34,497 nucleotides of DNA, taken from the NCBI GenBank assembly GCA_964544765.1, contig CAZJDM010000029.1:1-34497 (forward strand). Reading direction: 5' to 3'. The translations under genes were made by a program, and so were the position numbers. The notes below the pieces were generated by a model that was given only the letters and a program-made list of their open reading frames with translations, was not told where the DNA came from and ran no database searches. Origin of the DNA: CAZJDM01 sp964544765. Lineage in GTDB: Bacteria > Bdellovibrionota_B > Oligoflexia > CAYFLR01. Positions 28,065-34,497 of this stretch are shown piece by piece. The first letter of the stretch is position 1. The number at the start of each line of letters is the position of its first letter.

Positions 28065-28730
28065 ATGAGTATCAATACTACTAATACCAACATCAACACT
28101 AATACGAATACCAATACTAACACTCCTACCAACATAGACACTGACACCAGTGTAAATCAATTTTTTGATCAGCATGCAGCTGATTGGGATCAATATCAAA
28201 ACCAAAAAGAAGGTATTATTATAGATAAGATACTGGATCGGGCTGGGTTTAATGATGGTGACCGAATTCTAGATGTTGCTTGTGGTACGGGAATATTAGT
28301 TCCTCATTTTATTAAGAAAAATATTTCACTTAAAAATGTAGTAGCGTTAGATAGTTCTGAGAATATGTTAAGAGTTTTACAACGTAAATTCCCAGAAGTG
28401 ATCACTATAAATCGTGCTTTTGAGGATTGTACTGAAAAATACGATCCTTTTACCAAAATTATTATTTTCAATGCTTTTCCTCATTTTGCTAACCCACTAG
28501 CTATATTCAAAAAAGCCTATGATTTTCTACAAAGGGGTGGAAAATTGGTTATCGCTCATTCCATGAATCGTCAGCGTCTTGATGATCAACATAGAGGAGT
28601 TGGTGGAGCGGTTAAGGATCATATTTTAATGTCTGATGAAGCTTTTGTTGATGGCTACACTAAATCTCGTTTTATCAAATCAATAGTTGAAGATGCCGAT
28701 TATTTCTATTCCGAAGGAACTAAAACATAA
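28065..28730 (+). CDS. Class I SAM-dependent methyltransferase with an Asn-Thr repeat leader
   Basis: 221 residues. The first ~30 are an Asn/Thr repeat (INTNTNTNTNTPTNIDTDT), absent from normal family members, which start close to VNQFFDQHAADWD. The SAM-binding motif I is VACGTGIL near residue 72, with VVALDSSENML as the acidic second motif, IIFNAFPHF near 145 and an HSMNRQRLDDQHR segment near 165 seen in UbiE-like small-molecule methyltransferases. The enzyme is presumably cytoplasmic; its substrate cannot be told. It stands alone on the + strand, with its own ribosome site. The 3' end carries a 16-base tandem duplication that spans the stop codon. No link to the NRPS is evident, given ~18 kb separation. 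Confidence 0.85.
   Translation: MSINTTNTNINTNTNTNTNTPTNIDTDTSVNQFFDQHAADWDQYQNQKEGIIIDKILDRAGFNDGDRILDVACGTGILVPHFIKKNISLKNVVALDSSENMLRVLQRKFPEVITINRAFEDCTEKYDPFTKIIIFNAFPHFANPLAIFKKAYDFLQRGGKLVIAHSMNRQRLDDQHRGVGGAVKDHILMSDEAFVDGYTKSRFIKSIVEDADYFYSEGTKT
28074..28145 (+). repeat. 6-base-period microsatellite encoding Asn-Thr
   Basis: Imperfect 6-base units (AATACY-like) inside the methyltransferase leader give alternating Asn and Thr codons. The unit is a multiple of three, so length change keeps the frame. The Shine-Dalgarno sequence and ATG upstream are normal, so the repeat is translated. Confidence 0.8.
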
Positions 28731-28745
28731 AGGAACTAAAACATA
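28714..28745 (+). repeat. 16-base perfect tandem duplication across a stop codon
   Basis: AAGGAACTAAAACATA occurs twice head to tail (28714-28729 and 28730-28745). The first copy encodes the last residues of the methyltransferase and its TAA begins inside it; the second is non-coding. It looks like a recent slippage or repair event. Confidence 0.9.
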
Positions 28746-28750
28746 ATTAA

Positions 28751-28791
28751 TGCGTTGGACAAGTTACCATTTCCCCACACTTTCCAGCGCA
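28751..28791 (+). terminator. Possible stem-loop after the methyltransferase gene
   Basis: TGCGTTGGA (28751-28759) pairs with TCCAGCGCA (28783-28791): nine pairs with one G-U, enclosing a 23-base loop. No T run follows. The rest of 28731-28930 is AT-rich and should hold the promoter of the repeat lipoprotein gene, whose AAGGAG is at 28918-28923. Confidence 0.35.
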
Positions 28792-28930
28792 CAATTAAAG
28801 TAGAAATTTACCTTTAAATTCAACTCTTTATATAATTCAATTAACTAAATACAACTAAATATTAATGTAATGTAATTCAAATCCGAGCACATCTTAATAA
28901 TATTCAATTAGTTTAAAAAGGAGTGACGCG

Positions 28931-31408
28931 ATGATGAACATGAGTAAAAAAATTAGTTGGTTAATTACATTAATTGTAAGTTTAACGTTAACAATTGCAT
29001 GTAGTGACGATGATAGTGATAGTGTAGAAAGCGGTTCAAGTGTTAAACCAGTTACTCAATCAGTAGTTAATGAATTGGGTAGTAATTTAAGTTCCGGTTC
29101 GGGATTAGTTAGCGGTGCTATGTCAGGTAAATTAACCGCTGATCAAGTTGAAGAAGTAAAAGCAGCGGCTATCAAAGAAGTTGTCGATGCTAAATTAGCC
29201 GAGTCAGAAGATCTGGTTAAGATTATGCCGGTAATCGCTGAAGGTGCTGAAACTGAACTATCTACTCTGAGTTTAGCCAATGCTACCGAAACAGCCAATG
29301 TTATTAAAACTATTGCAGCCAGTTTAATCTCCTCCACTAAAGATCGTGATCAGTATTTTAAAACTACCGTTGATGATTTGTCTAAATTGGATTCGGTATT
29401 AAAAGAAATTTCTAGTAGTGTTGTCGCTCATATGGATGAAGCGGGGTTATCTGCTGCAGACGTGAAAGCTAATTCTGAGGGCGTTATGGTTTCATTGGTG
29501 GGAAGTTTAGATGAAGCTGGACTGACCGAGGTAGAAATCAATAATGGGGTTAAGGTTGTTGCTAATGGAGGGATAGTTTCAATTAGTGATGCAGGGGTAA
29601 AGGCTGGAGATGTTTCAGTAACTGCGGAAGGTATTACCGCTGGTTCGGTTAAAGGGCTTGATGGTATAAGTATTGATGGATTTACCAAGGATGATATCGA
29701 TGGTATGGTCAGTCAAATTACTGAGGGCGCGGTGGCAGGTTTAGGCAAAATCAAGGAAGCGCTTCCAGATTTTGATGTCGAAGCCCTGAAAGAGTCAATT
29801 AATAGTACAGCCAGTGGAGCAGTTGCAGCATTGGGTATTTTTTCAGAAGATACCTCCCAGTTTAAGGATACCTATACCGAAGAGGATTTGCAAAATAATG
29901 TAGCGGGCGTTTCAGAAGGAGCTACCAAGGGACTGGATGATTTACCTTCCGATTCTTATGCTCTATTAGGTTCAGCCACAATGAATCCTGGGGAGCAACT
30001 TGGAGAGTTGGCCAATGAAATCACTTCTGGAATTATTGCGTCCTTAGGTGAAATCGATATGGAAGGTGTTACAGAATCTGATCTAGGTTCCTTGATTGAA
30101 AAAGCATTGGAGGGAGCTATTGCTAGTTTAGGTGAAATCGATGTAATGGGATTTACAGCAGATTCTCTTGGCGATATGATAGTTGAATTAACTGCTGGAG
30201 CTACAGAAGCTCTGGGGAAAATAGATATGACCGGTTATGATCATACCGATGTAAGTGCCTTGGTTAAAAATATTTCAGCGGCAGCTACGGAGGCTTGTGG
30301 AGAGATAGATATGGATGATCTTGATCAGGAAGATCTGGAACTCATGATTGCTGGGGTAAATGCGGGAACAACTTCAGCTTTAGATGAAATTAGTACACAT
30401 ATGACTGATTTTTCCGCTGATGAACTAAAAGCTGCTATTAAAGAAGTAACAGCCGGTTCGATGTCCGCTTTGGGAGATCTAAAGAATCATATGGCGGATT
30501 TTACCGCGGCCAAAATGCAAGAACTGGCTGAACAAGTGACTTTTGGGGCTACATTAGGATTAAAGAAAGTCGATTCTGATTCGTTTACCGCAAGTGGTGG
30601 AGATGAGGATGAGGCTCTAGCGGCCCTTTGCCAGCAGATAACCGAAGGGGCAACTGCTGCCTTAGGTGAAATAGAGAATATTACAGTTGATGAAGATACC
30701 ATGAAAGAAATGATTGCTAATATCACTGCGGGCGCAACCACAGCAGCTCAAGAAGCTTTGGGAGGAACTTTTGATGAAGATAAAATAGCGGCCATGACCG
30801 AAAAATTTACCGCTGGTACCACTGCGGGTTTAGGTGACATTACTGGTTTGGATTGGTTTGATAAAGATAACTATAACGATATGGTAGGTGAGGCGACGGC
30901 TGCTGCAGTGTCTGCTTTAGGTAAAATTGAAGGTATGAAAAAAGATCACTTGGATGCAATGATTGACAAAATTACTACCGGTGCAACCAATGGATTAAGC
31001 CAAATCGAAGATACCGACTTTACGGCAATGGAAGCTAAAGAAGCTGTCAATGATATTATTAATAGCGCGACGGTAGCATTAGGTAGTTTAAGTAATGTTA
31101 GTGGTTTTGATTATAGTAGTGATACTGATAAACAGCAATTAGAGGACCAGATTAAAAGTTCGGTGTTAGCAGAAGTTGATCAAATGAATGATAGCGACAA
31201 ATTCAGTTCTTTGATGATTACAGAAGCCGAAATAGATACTTTAATAAGCAATGCTCAAGCTATGGCTGAAAAAGTTGCTAACGCAGCTACAGCGCTTGAA
31301 ACATGTATGGAAAAAGCTAAAACTGATAATGCAGATGATTCTGATGCAATGTCAACAGCTATACAAGCTTGTCATTCGGAATATTCAACGGCAATGACTT
31401 TACTTTAA
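28931..31408 (+). CDS. Lipoprotein built of ~16 degenerate 28-residue repeats
   Basis: 825 residues, with AAGGAG seven bases before the ATG. A signal peptide ends in a good lipobox (LTIAC), followed by an acidic Asp/Ser linker. From about residue 263 to 735 the protein consists of about sixteen repeats. The usual length is 28 residues (26-37), with pattern (I/V)TxGATxALGEID-x-x-G(F/Y)(T/D)xxD(L/M)xx(M/L)Ixx. Each probably forms one long amphipathic helix and a short acidic loop. Related, more diverged units appear upstream (VIAEGAETELSTL, ADVKANSEGVMVSLVGSL). The C-terminal ~90 residues are helical with two Cys. The protein is acidic and has no Cys-rich or enzymatic motif. I do not recognise a named family; an elongated surface or periplasmic scaffold is the best guess. 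Its 3' end nearly touches that of the converging - strand gene (5 bases). Confidence 0.8.
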   Translation: MMNMSKKISWLITLIVSLTLTIACSDDDSDSVESGSSVKPVTQSVVNELGSNLSSGSGLVSGAMSGKLTADQVEEVKAAAIKEVVDAKLAESEDLVKIMPVIAEGAETELSTLSLANATETANVIKTIAASLISSTKDRDQYFKTTVDDLSKLDSVLKEISSSVVAHMDEAGLSAADVKANSEGVMVSLVGSLDEAGLTEVEINNGVKVVANGGIVSISDAGVKAGDVSVTAEGITAGSVKGLDGISIDGFTKDDIDGMVSQITEGAVAGLGKIKEALPDFDVEALKESINSTASGAVAALGIFSEDTSQFKDTYTEEDLQNNVAGVSEGATKGLDDLPSDSYALLGSATMNPGEQLGELANEITSGIIASLGEIDMEGVTESDLGSLIEKALEGAIASLGEIDVMGFTADSLGDMIVELTAGATEALGKIDMTGYDHTDVSALVKNISAAATEACGEIDMDDLDQEDLELMIAGVNAGTTSALDEISTHMTDFSADELKAAIKEVTAGSMSALGDLKNHMADFTAAKMQELAEQVTFGATLGLKKVDSDSFTASGGDEDEALAALCQQITEGATAALGEIENITVDEDTMKEMIANITAGATTAAQEALGGTFDEDKIAAMTEKFTAGTTAGLGDITGLDWFDKDNYNDMVGEATAAAVSALGKIEGMKKDHLDAMIDKITTGATNGLSQIEDTDFTAMEAKEAVNDIINSATVALGSLSNVSGFDYSSDTDKQQLEDQIKSSVLAEVDQMNDSDKFSSLMITEAEIDTLISNAQAMAEKVANAATALETCMEKAKTDNADDSDAMSTAIQACHSEYSTAMTLL
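29717..31140 (+). repeat. Protein-level repeat array, ~84-base units
   Basis: About sixteen coding units, mostly 84 bases, recognised by the recurring Gly-Ala-Thr-x-x-Leu-Gly pattern. DNA identity between units is low, except that two neighbouring units share a near-identical TTAGGTGAAATCGAT stretch (about 30042-30055 and 30129-30143). The array is therefore old and kept by selection on the protein rather than by recent duplication. Confidence 0.75.
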
Positions 31409-31413
31409 CTTAG

Positions 31414-31890
31414 CTATTTTGGTTTTAAGCGGCAGGTTTGGTATTCGCAAATGGCAATGAATCCCTCATATTCGGTTTTTGTTTGCGAGGCGATTTGATA
31501 GTGTATAGTCGATAGATATGCTTTGGCAATAGCTACAGGTCTCTCTTCTCCGGAACTGGGATCTTCTCCGATAAAGATGACACAGTCAGTATTATTGACG
31601 CATTGATACATTTTACCGGTATTAAACCCTATACTTTGTTCTTGGGGTGCGATGCTTGCCGGAATCTCAGAAGAGTCAGTTGAAAGATCTGTGTTAGATC
31701 CTGTAGATGTTGGATCTGTATCTTCTGATGTAGGTATTTTAAACGTAGATTTCTTGTTTGAACTTCCTGATTTGGTATCCCCACCTTCATTACTGCAACT
31801 GATAGTTAATGATATAGATAAAGTTAAAGATAAAGCTAAAGTAATACCTCTAGATAATGCTATAGGCAATGTTAAAGTTTTAAGTCTCAT
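31414..31890 (-). CDS. Small lipoprotein of unknown function
   Basis: 158 residues from ATG 31890. That start has AGAGG five bases upstream and lies just after the stop of the VWA gene; the longer frame from 31926 would overlap that gene by 28 bases. The signal peptide ends in LTISC. A Ser/Thr/Asp-rich linker (~35-80) leads to a compact domain of ~75 residues with four Cys (YQCVNNTDCVIF and ICEYQTCRLK) spaced for two disulfides. It is the last gene of the - strand cluster and its 8-base spacing suggests coupling to the VWA gene, so a shared complex is possible. Family not recognised. Confidence 0.75.
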   Translation of the reverse strand: MRLKTLTLPIALSRGITLALSLTLSISLTISCSNEGGDTKSGSSNKKSTFKIPTSEDTDPTSTGSNTDLSTDSSEIPASIAPQEQSIGFNTGKMYQCVNNTDCVIFIGEDPSSGEERPVAIAKAYLSTIHYQIASQTKTEYEGFIAICEYQTCRLKPK

Positions 31891-31898
31891 AGTTTCCT

Positions 31899-33059
31899 CT
31901 AAGGATCTGTATTGGTTGATGTACATGTTGTTGAGTCATTACCTTGAACTTTATATTCTACTTCCAGCAACTTGGCGAACTGCAAAGCTTGAGCCTTTAA
32001 GTATTCAGGGTCTTTAAAAACTATGGTATTGCCCTGTATTTCATATTTATCCTCAGGGACAACTGTAGAAGTGCTTAGACCGGCAATTTTGAGCGTAATT
32101 TTCCCTCCTAAAGGTAGGTGCTTCAATTGAAATTGTTTTGTTTTGAGTATTGCTGTCTCGCCTAATTGTTGTAAGATCATGCCGTAATTGTAATTAATGT
32201 TTTTATAAAAAGAACCGTTATCCTTGGTTAAATCAACTAAGGTCGTCAGTGAGACAGCTTTTTCTCGTTTATTTCCATCTCCCATATCCTCTTGTCTGTC
32301 TTGTAAAATACCAACAACGAAAAAATCTTTGTTTTCGTTATTAATAGTTATGTTGTTCAGTTGATTAATATATTGAGTGATCCTATCTTTGATTAAAGAA
32401 GCCTTTTGAGCCGGTGAATCATCGTCAATTGTTAATTCGGAATGGTCAACCTCATCAGTTAAAAATACAAAAACTATAATTGAGTCCTGGCGAAAAGCCG
32501 GATCACTATTGGCCGGATGGTCCCTTAAAAAATAATCTAAAGACAAAAGGGGTTTTTCATCGTACCATCCGTCAATTCCCACCAGAATTTTACTTTCAAA
32601 CTCAGAAGCCAGGTTATTGCAGTCCAACTTCCAGTAATGATGAGGTAATACGTAATAATCGGTTGTAATGATACTAATGCATAGATCCAATTGATTTTGA
32701 GGGTTATCCAAATAGGATTCAGCAAATTTAGCAAATTGTTTACTAAGGTTCTGTTGAAATTTATTCATACTACCGGAGTTATCCACGATGAACAGAATAT
32801 CTATCTTTCGTTGTTGGTGGACTATTTCTAAACTAAATCCTTCCTGTTTAACTTGAGGTTGGCATTCTTGCTTGGTAGGTAGAGGTTCCTCTGGTTTTGC
32901 TTCTTCTGGTTTAGCATCCAAAGATTTGGTGGGAAGCTGCTTAAATTTGGTTGGATTGGAACAATGGGTGAACCATAGCGAGGCAAACAAATTGGCGAAC
33001 CATAATAAAGCGATCAAAAAGTAATTTAGAATATATTTCTTATAAATAGTTAAATTCAT
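31899..33059 (-). CDS. Exported von Willebrand factor A domain protein
   Basis: 386 residues from ATG 33059, which has AAGGA eight bases upstream; ATG 33089 is in frame but less likely. A hydrophobic leader runs to Cys33 (WFTHC, a poor lipobox, so either lipoprotein or uncleaved anchor). A KPEEAKPEE-type linker follows. The VWA domain (~85-300) has the metal-site motif DNSGSM and a second acidic segment LTDEVDHS, so binding of a divalent metal and a protein partner is likely. Residues ~305-380 form a beta-rich tail. This layout resembles VWA lipoproteins of Myxococcota and Bdellovibrionota. It is followed closely by the small lipoprotein gene and preceded, after 103 bases, by the two HAMP-only genes. 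The gap 33060-33162 shows no clear promoter or hairpin. Confidence 0.85.
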   Translation of the reverse strand: MNLTIYKKYILNYFLIALLWFANLFASLWFTHCSNPTKFKQLPTKSLDAKPEEAKPEEPLPTKQECQPQVKQEGFSLEIVHQQRKIDILFIVDNSGSMNKFQQNLSKQFAKFAESYLDNPQNQLDLCISIITTDYYVLPHHYWKLDCNNLASEFESKILVGIDGWYDEKPLLSLDYFLRDHPANSDPAFRQDSIIVFVFLTDEVDHSELTIDDDSPAQKASLIKDRITQYINQLNNITINNENKDFFVVGILQDRQEDMGDGNKREKAVSLTTLVDLTKDNGSFYKNINYNYGMILQQLGETAILKTKQFQLKHLPLGGKITLKIAGLSTSTVVPEDKYEIQGNTIVFKDPEYLKAQALQFAKLLEVEYKVQGNDSTTCTSTNTDP

Positions 33060-33162
33060 GGTTATTTTCCTTAAAAAATAAACCTCCATTTAGCTTTATC
33101 GGTATGACAGTAATATTATTAATATATTTAATTTATATCTATGATATCAGGTTCTTATAGCG

Positions 33163-33825
33163 TTAGAGAATAGAGTGAACATTTTGAATAATCATCTTAA
33201 GTTGAGGACTGTTAATTCGATTGTTTAGTTTTTCTAAACTGTTAATCAGCTCTTTTTTATTATTTAACTCAGTTTGACGAAAAATATTTAACTTAACTAT
33301 TAAATTTAAGAATTCATCTCGGGATTTGATTTTCAAGTAAGCCTTTTGCCAATTTTTTTGGAAAAAAAACTGTTTTACCTCCATTATGGGAGCCAAAGTG
33401 CGGTAACTAACTAGTATACCAATAAAAAATGCTATCCAGGCACATATCCAGGTGAATTGTAGTAATAGGATGTTTTGGCGAGCTTGTTCTTTTTTCCACA
33501 AGAGTGAAAGATTATCCAACTTATTATTTGTAACTATATCTGGTGTTTGTTCACTTTTTTGTAACCAGTTGTAGTTTGATAATTTATTAGAATTAATGAT
33601 AGATATAGTTGAATAGTTATCAATAACTAGTACTGCCAATAGGCTGGTAATAATGGTTATCATGAATAAGATGGTGGCCCATTTAAGTTGAAATTTAGGT
33701 AAGGGAAGTAATCCAGTAAAGAACATCGGTGGTTTTTTGCTAAAACGTAATAAAGAATAGATAGTAAGAGCAAGTATAATTACCAGACTAATTATGAGTT
33801 GAATAAGGTTGGTTATTGTCAGCAT
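33163..33825 (-). CDS. Two-helix membrane protein with HAMP-like region and no output domain (second paralog)
   Basis: 220 residues. An N-terminal hydrophobic helix (~5-25) is followed by the LPKFQLKWATILFM motif and TM2 (~48-70), a short Asn-rich loop, TM3 (~120-142), then a HAMP-like segment (SYRTLAPIMEVKQFF) and a coiled-coil tail ending at IIQNVHSIL. It aligns along its length with the neighbour upstream, with the same PKFQL motif, the same HAMP position and a matching tail (PQLKMIIQNVHSI versus PELMEIIQNIKRI). The HAMP here is more diverged (TLAP where the neighbour has IAGP). No kinase, cyclase or methyl-accepting domain follows. Its ATG lies inside the 7-base ATGCTGA overlap with the upstream stop, so it is translationally coupled. 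Confidence 0.8.
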   Translation of the reverse strand: MLTITNLIQLIISLVIILALTIYSLLRFSKKPPMFFTGLLPLPKFQLKWATILFMITIITSLLAVLVIDNYSTISIINSNKLSNYNWLQKSEQTPDIVTNNKLDNLSLLWKKEQARQNILLLQFTWICAWIAFFIGILVSYRTLAPIMEVKQFFFQKNWQKAYLKIKSRDEFLNLIVKLNIFRQTELNNKKELINSLEKLNNRINSPQLKMIIQNVHSIL

Positions 33826-34475
33826 TGATTGATCCTTTTGATGTTTTGTATTATTTCCATTAACTCTGGATCAGAATTAACTTTTAATAAGTCCTCAAGC
33901 TGTTGTTGAACTTGTTCTATTCGATATAATCGATTATTGCGTAATGTATTGATGTCATTAGTAAGGAACTCAAATTCATCTTCCTTTCTGACAGCTAAGG
34001 GTTCTTTGAGCCATTTATTTTGGTCAAAATATTCAGTAATTCGAAATAGTGGGCCCGCGATACGGTGAGTAATAAATAATCCACCTATAAACACAATAAC
34101 AGAACTAAGAACGGATAATGAGATTAGGATAAAATGGACATATTTTATTTGCCCATGCATAGAGGTCTTGATTGATCTAATGATGCGAGATACTCCTTTG
34201 GTATTTTCAGCATTATTTACGGTATGAATTAATTTGTTAATAAAGCCGCTGTTTCGTTGTTCAGCATAGTAAAGAATAGCATAGGATATCGCGAAAGTTG
34301 TAAAAAGGGTTATTATGAAAAACAAACAACAATAACGTAATTGAAATTTGGGCAAAATTAAAAAGTTAAGGAATTTGCGTTTTGAATTTTTATTGTTTAA
34401 CCAGAAAAGAAAAAAGGCAAGAGCCATGATAGTAATTAACGTACCGAATAAACCAAGTAAAAACAATTGTAGCAT
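33819..34475 (-). CDS. Two-helix membrane protein with HAMP domain and no output domain (first paralog)
   Basis: 218 residues from ATG 34475, with AGGTG upstream at the window edge. It has an N-terminal hydrophobic helix (~3-25), the motif LPKFQLRYCCLFF and a second hydrophobic helix (~45-68), a periplasmic loop of ~45 residues, and a further helix (~112-135). HAMP starts at THRIAGPLFRITEYF, followed by an acidic DEFEFL segment and a coiled coil. Proteins with this PKFQLRY-type start followed by HAMP are common in former deltaproteobacteria and are usually linked to chemotaxis-like or other signalling domains (general recollection). Here the protein stops after HAMP. It may transmit a signal by pairing with its paralog or another receptor. 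Earlier genes of the operon may lie outside the window. Confidence 0.8.
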   Translation of the reverse strand: MLQLFLLGLFGTLITIMALAFFLFWLNNKNSKRKFLNFLILPKFQLRYCCLFFIITLFTTFAISYAILYYAEQRNSGFINKLIHTVNNAENTKGVSRIIRSIKTSMHGQIKYVHFILISLSVLSSVIVFIGGLFITHRIAGPLFRITEYFDQNKWLKEPLAVRKEDEFEFLTNDINTLRNNRLYRIEQVQQQLEDLLKVNSDPELMEIIQNIKRINQC

Positions 34476-34497
34476 AATGTTGACACCTGTTATGAAA

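Noticed and set aside
28074..28145. Repeat tract considered as a CRISPR or regulatory array
   Set aside because: Units are only 6 bases, have no spacers and are in frame within a coding region.
28065..28730. The methyltransferase as a tailoring enzyme of the NRPS
   Set aside because: It is about 18 kb away across many unrelated genes and strand changes; no shared transcript.
29143..30741. Several antisense frames opposite the repeat lipoprotein
   Set aside because: They repeat with the same period as the sense repeats, as expected from a shadow of a repetitive gene.
29717..31140. Periodic ~84-base structure considered as a DNA-level tandem repeat or CRISPR
   Set aside because: DNA identity between units is low; the periodicity is at protein level in one open frame.
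31890..31926. Upstream start (31926) for the small lipoprotein
   Set aside because: It would overlap the VWA gene by 28 bases and lacks the AGAGG site that serves ATG 31890.
1..34497. Search for tRNA, rRNA, insertion sequences, integrase, toxin-antitoxin or phage genes
   Set aside because: I saw no cloverleaf or CCA-ended candidate, no transposase motif, no terminal inverted repeats and no phage-type proteins. A tRNAscan and ISfinder search would settle this.

Overview
The window is AT-rich (about one third G+C by eye), densely coded, and has no rRNA, tRNA, insertion sequence, integrase or CRISPR array that I can recognise. The contents point to a Gram-negative bacterium. There are many predicted lipoproteins and signal-peptide proteins, a FecR-domain envelope protein next to a HAMP/GAF/PP2C phosphatase, a von Willebrand A lipoprotein, and HAMP-only membrane proteins. 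This mix recalls Bdellovibrionota, other former deltaproteobacteria, or spirochaetes. That placement rests on family resemblance only and is uncertain.

Region 1 (1-11309, + strand) is the 3' part of a non-ribosomal peptide synthetase (NRPS) locus. The first synthetase enters the window inside a Ser-type adenylation domain and continues T-C-A(Pro)-T. The second overlaps it by ATGA and reads C-A(Ser)-MT-T-C. The specificity residues read from the adenylation domains give a predicted segment ...-Ser-Pro-(N-methyl)Ser. There is no C-terminal thioesterase. The assembly line ends in a complete condensation-like domain whose catalytic His is replaced by Tyr. A separate alpha/beta hydrolase with an intact triad follows immediately.

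Region 2 (11336-16269, - strand) holds an unrecognised protein with only a TTG start, a secreted alpha/beta-hydrolase-like protein with Cys in place of the nucleophilic Ser, and a FecR-domain protein with repeated beta-sandwich segments and a strongly basic tail. The FecR gene is divergent from a transmembrane HAMP-GAF-PP2C phosphatase (16391-18745); the two may form an envelope-sensing pair.

Region 3 (18746-19842) looks like a gene graveyard. It has the first ~40 codons of a peroxiredoxin, then the start of a secreted protein, then a P-domain tail in another frame. It meets tail to tail a large unrecognised secreted protein (19843-21549).

Region 4 (21757-28730) has an LtaS/OpgB-type membrane phosphotransferase, a small probable lipoprotein, a secreted two-part protein, a surface lipoprotein with calcium-loop, cadherin-like and Ig-like repeats, and a class I methyltransferase with an Asn-Thr repeat leader.

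Region 5 (28931-34475) has a lipoprotein built of about sixteen degenerate ~28-residue repeats that I do not recognise as a named family. Opposite it lies a - strand cluster: two tandem paralogous HAMP-only membrane proteins (7-nt overlap), a VWA protein and a small lipoprotein. Many genes carry short in-frame low-complexity expansions in their linkers. No intergenic stretch exceeds about 260 bases.
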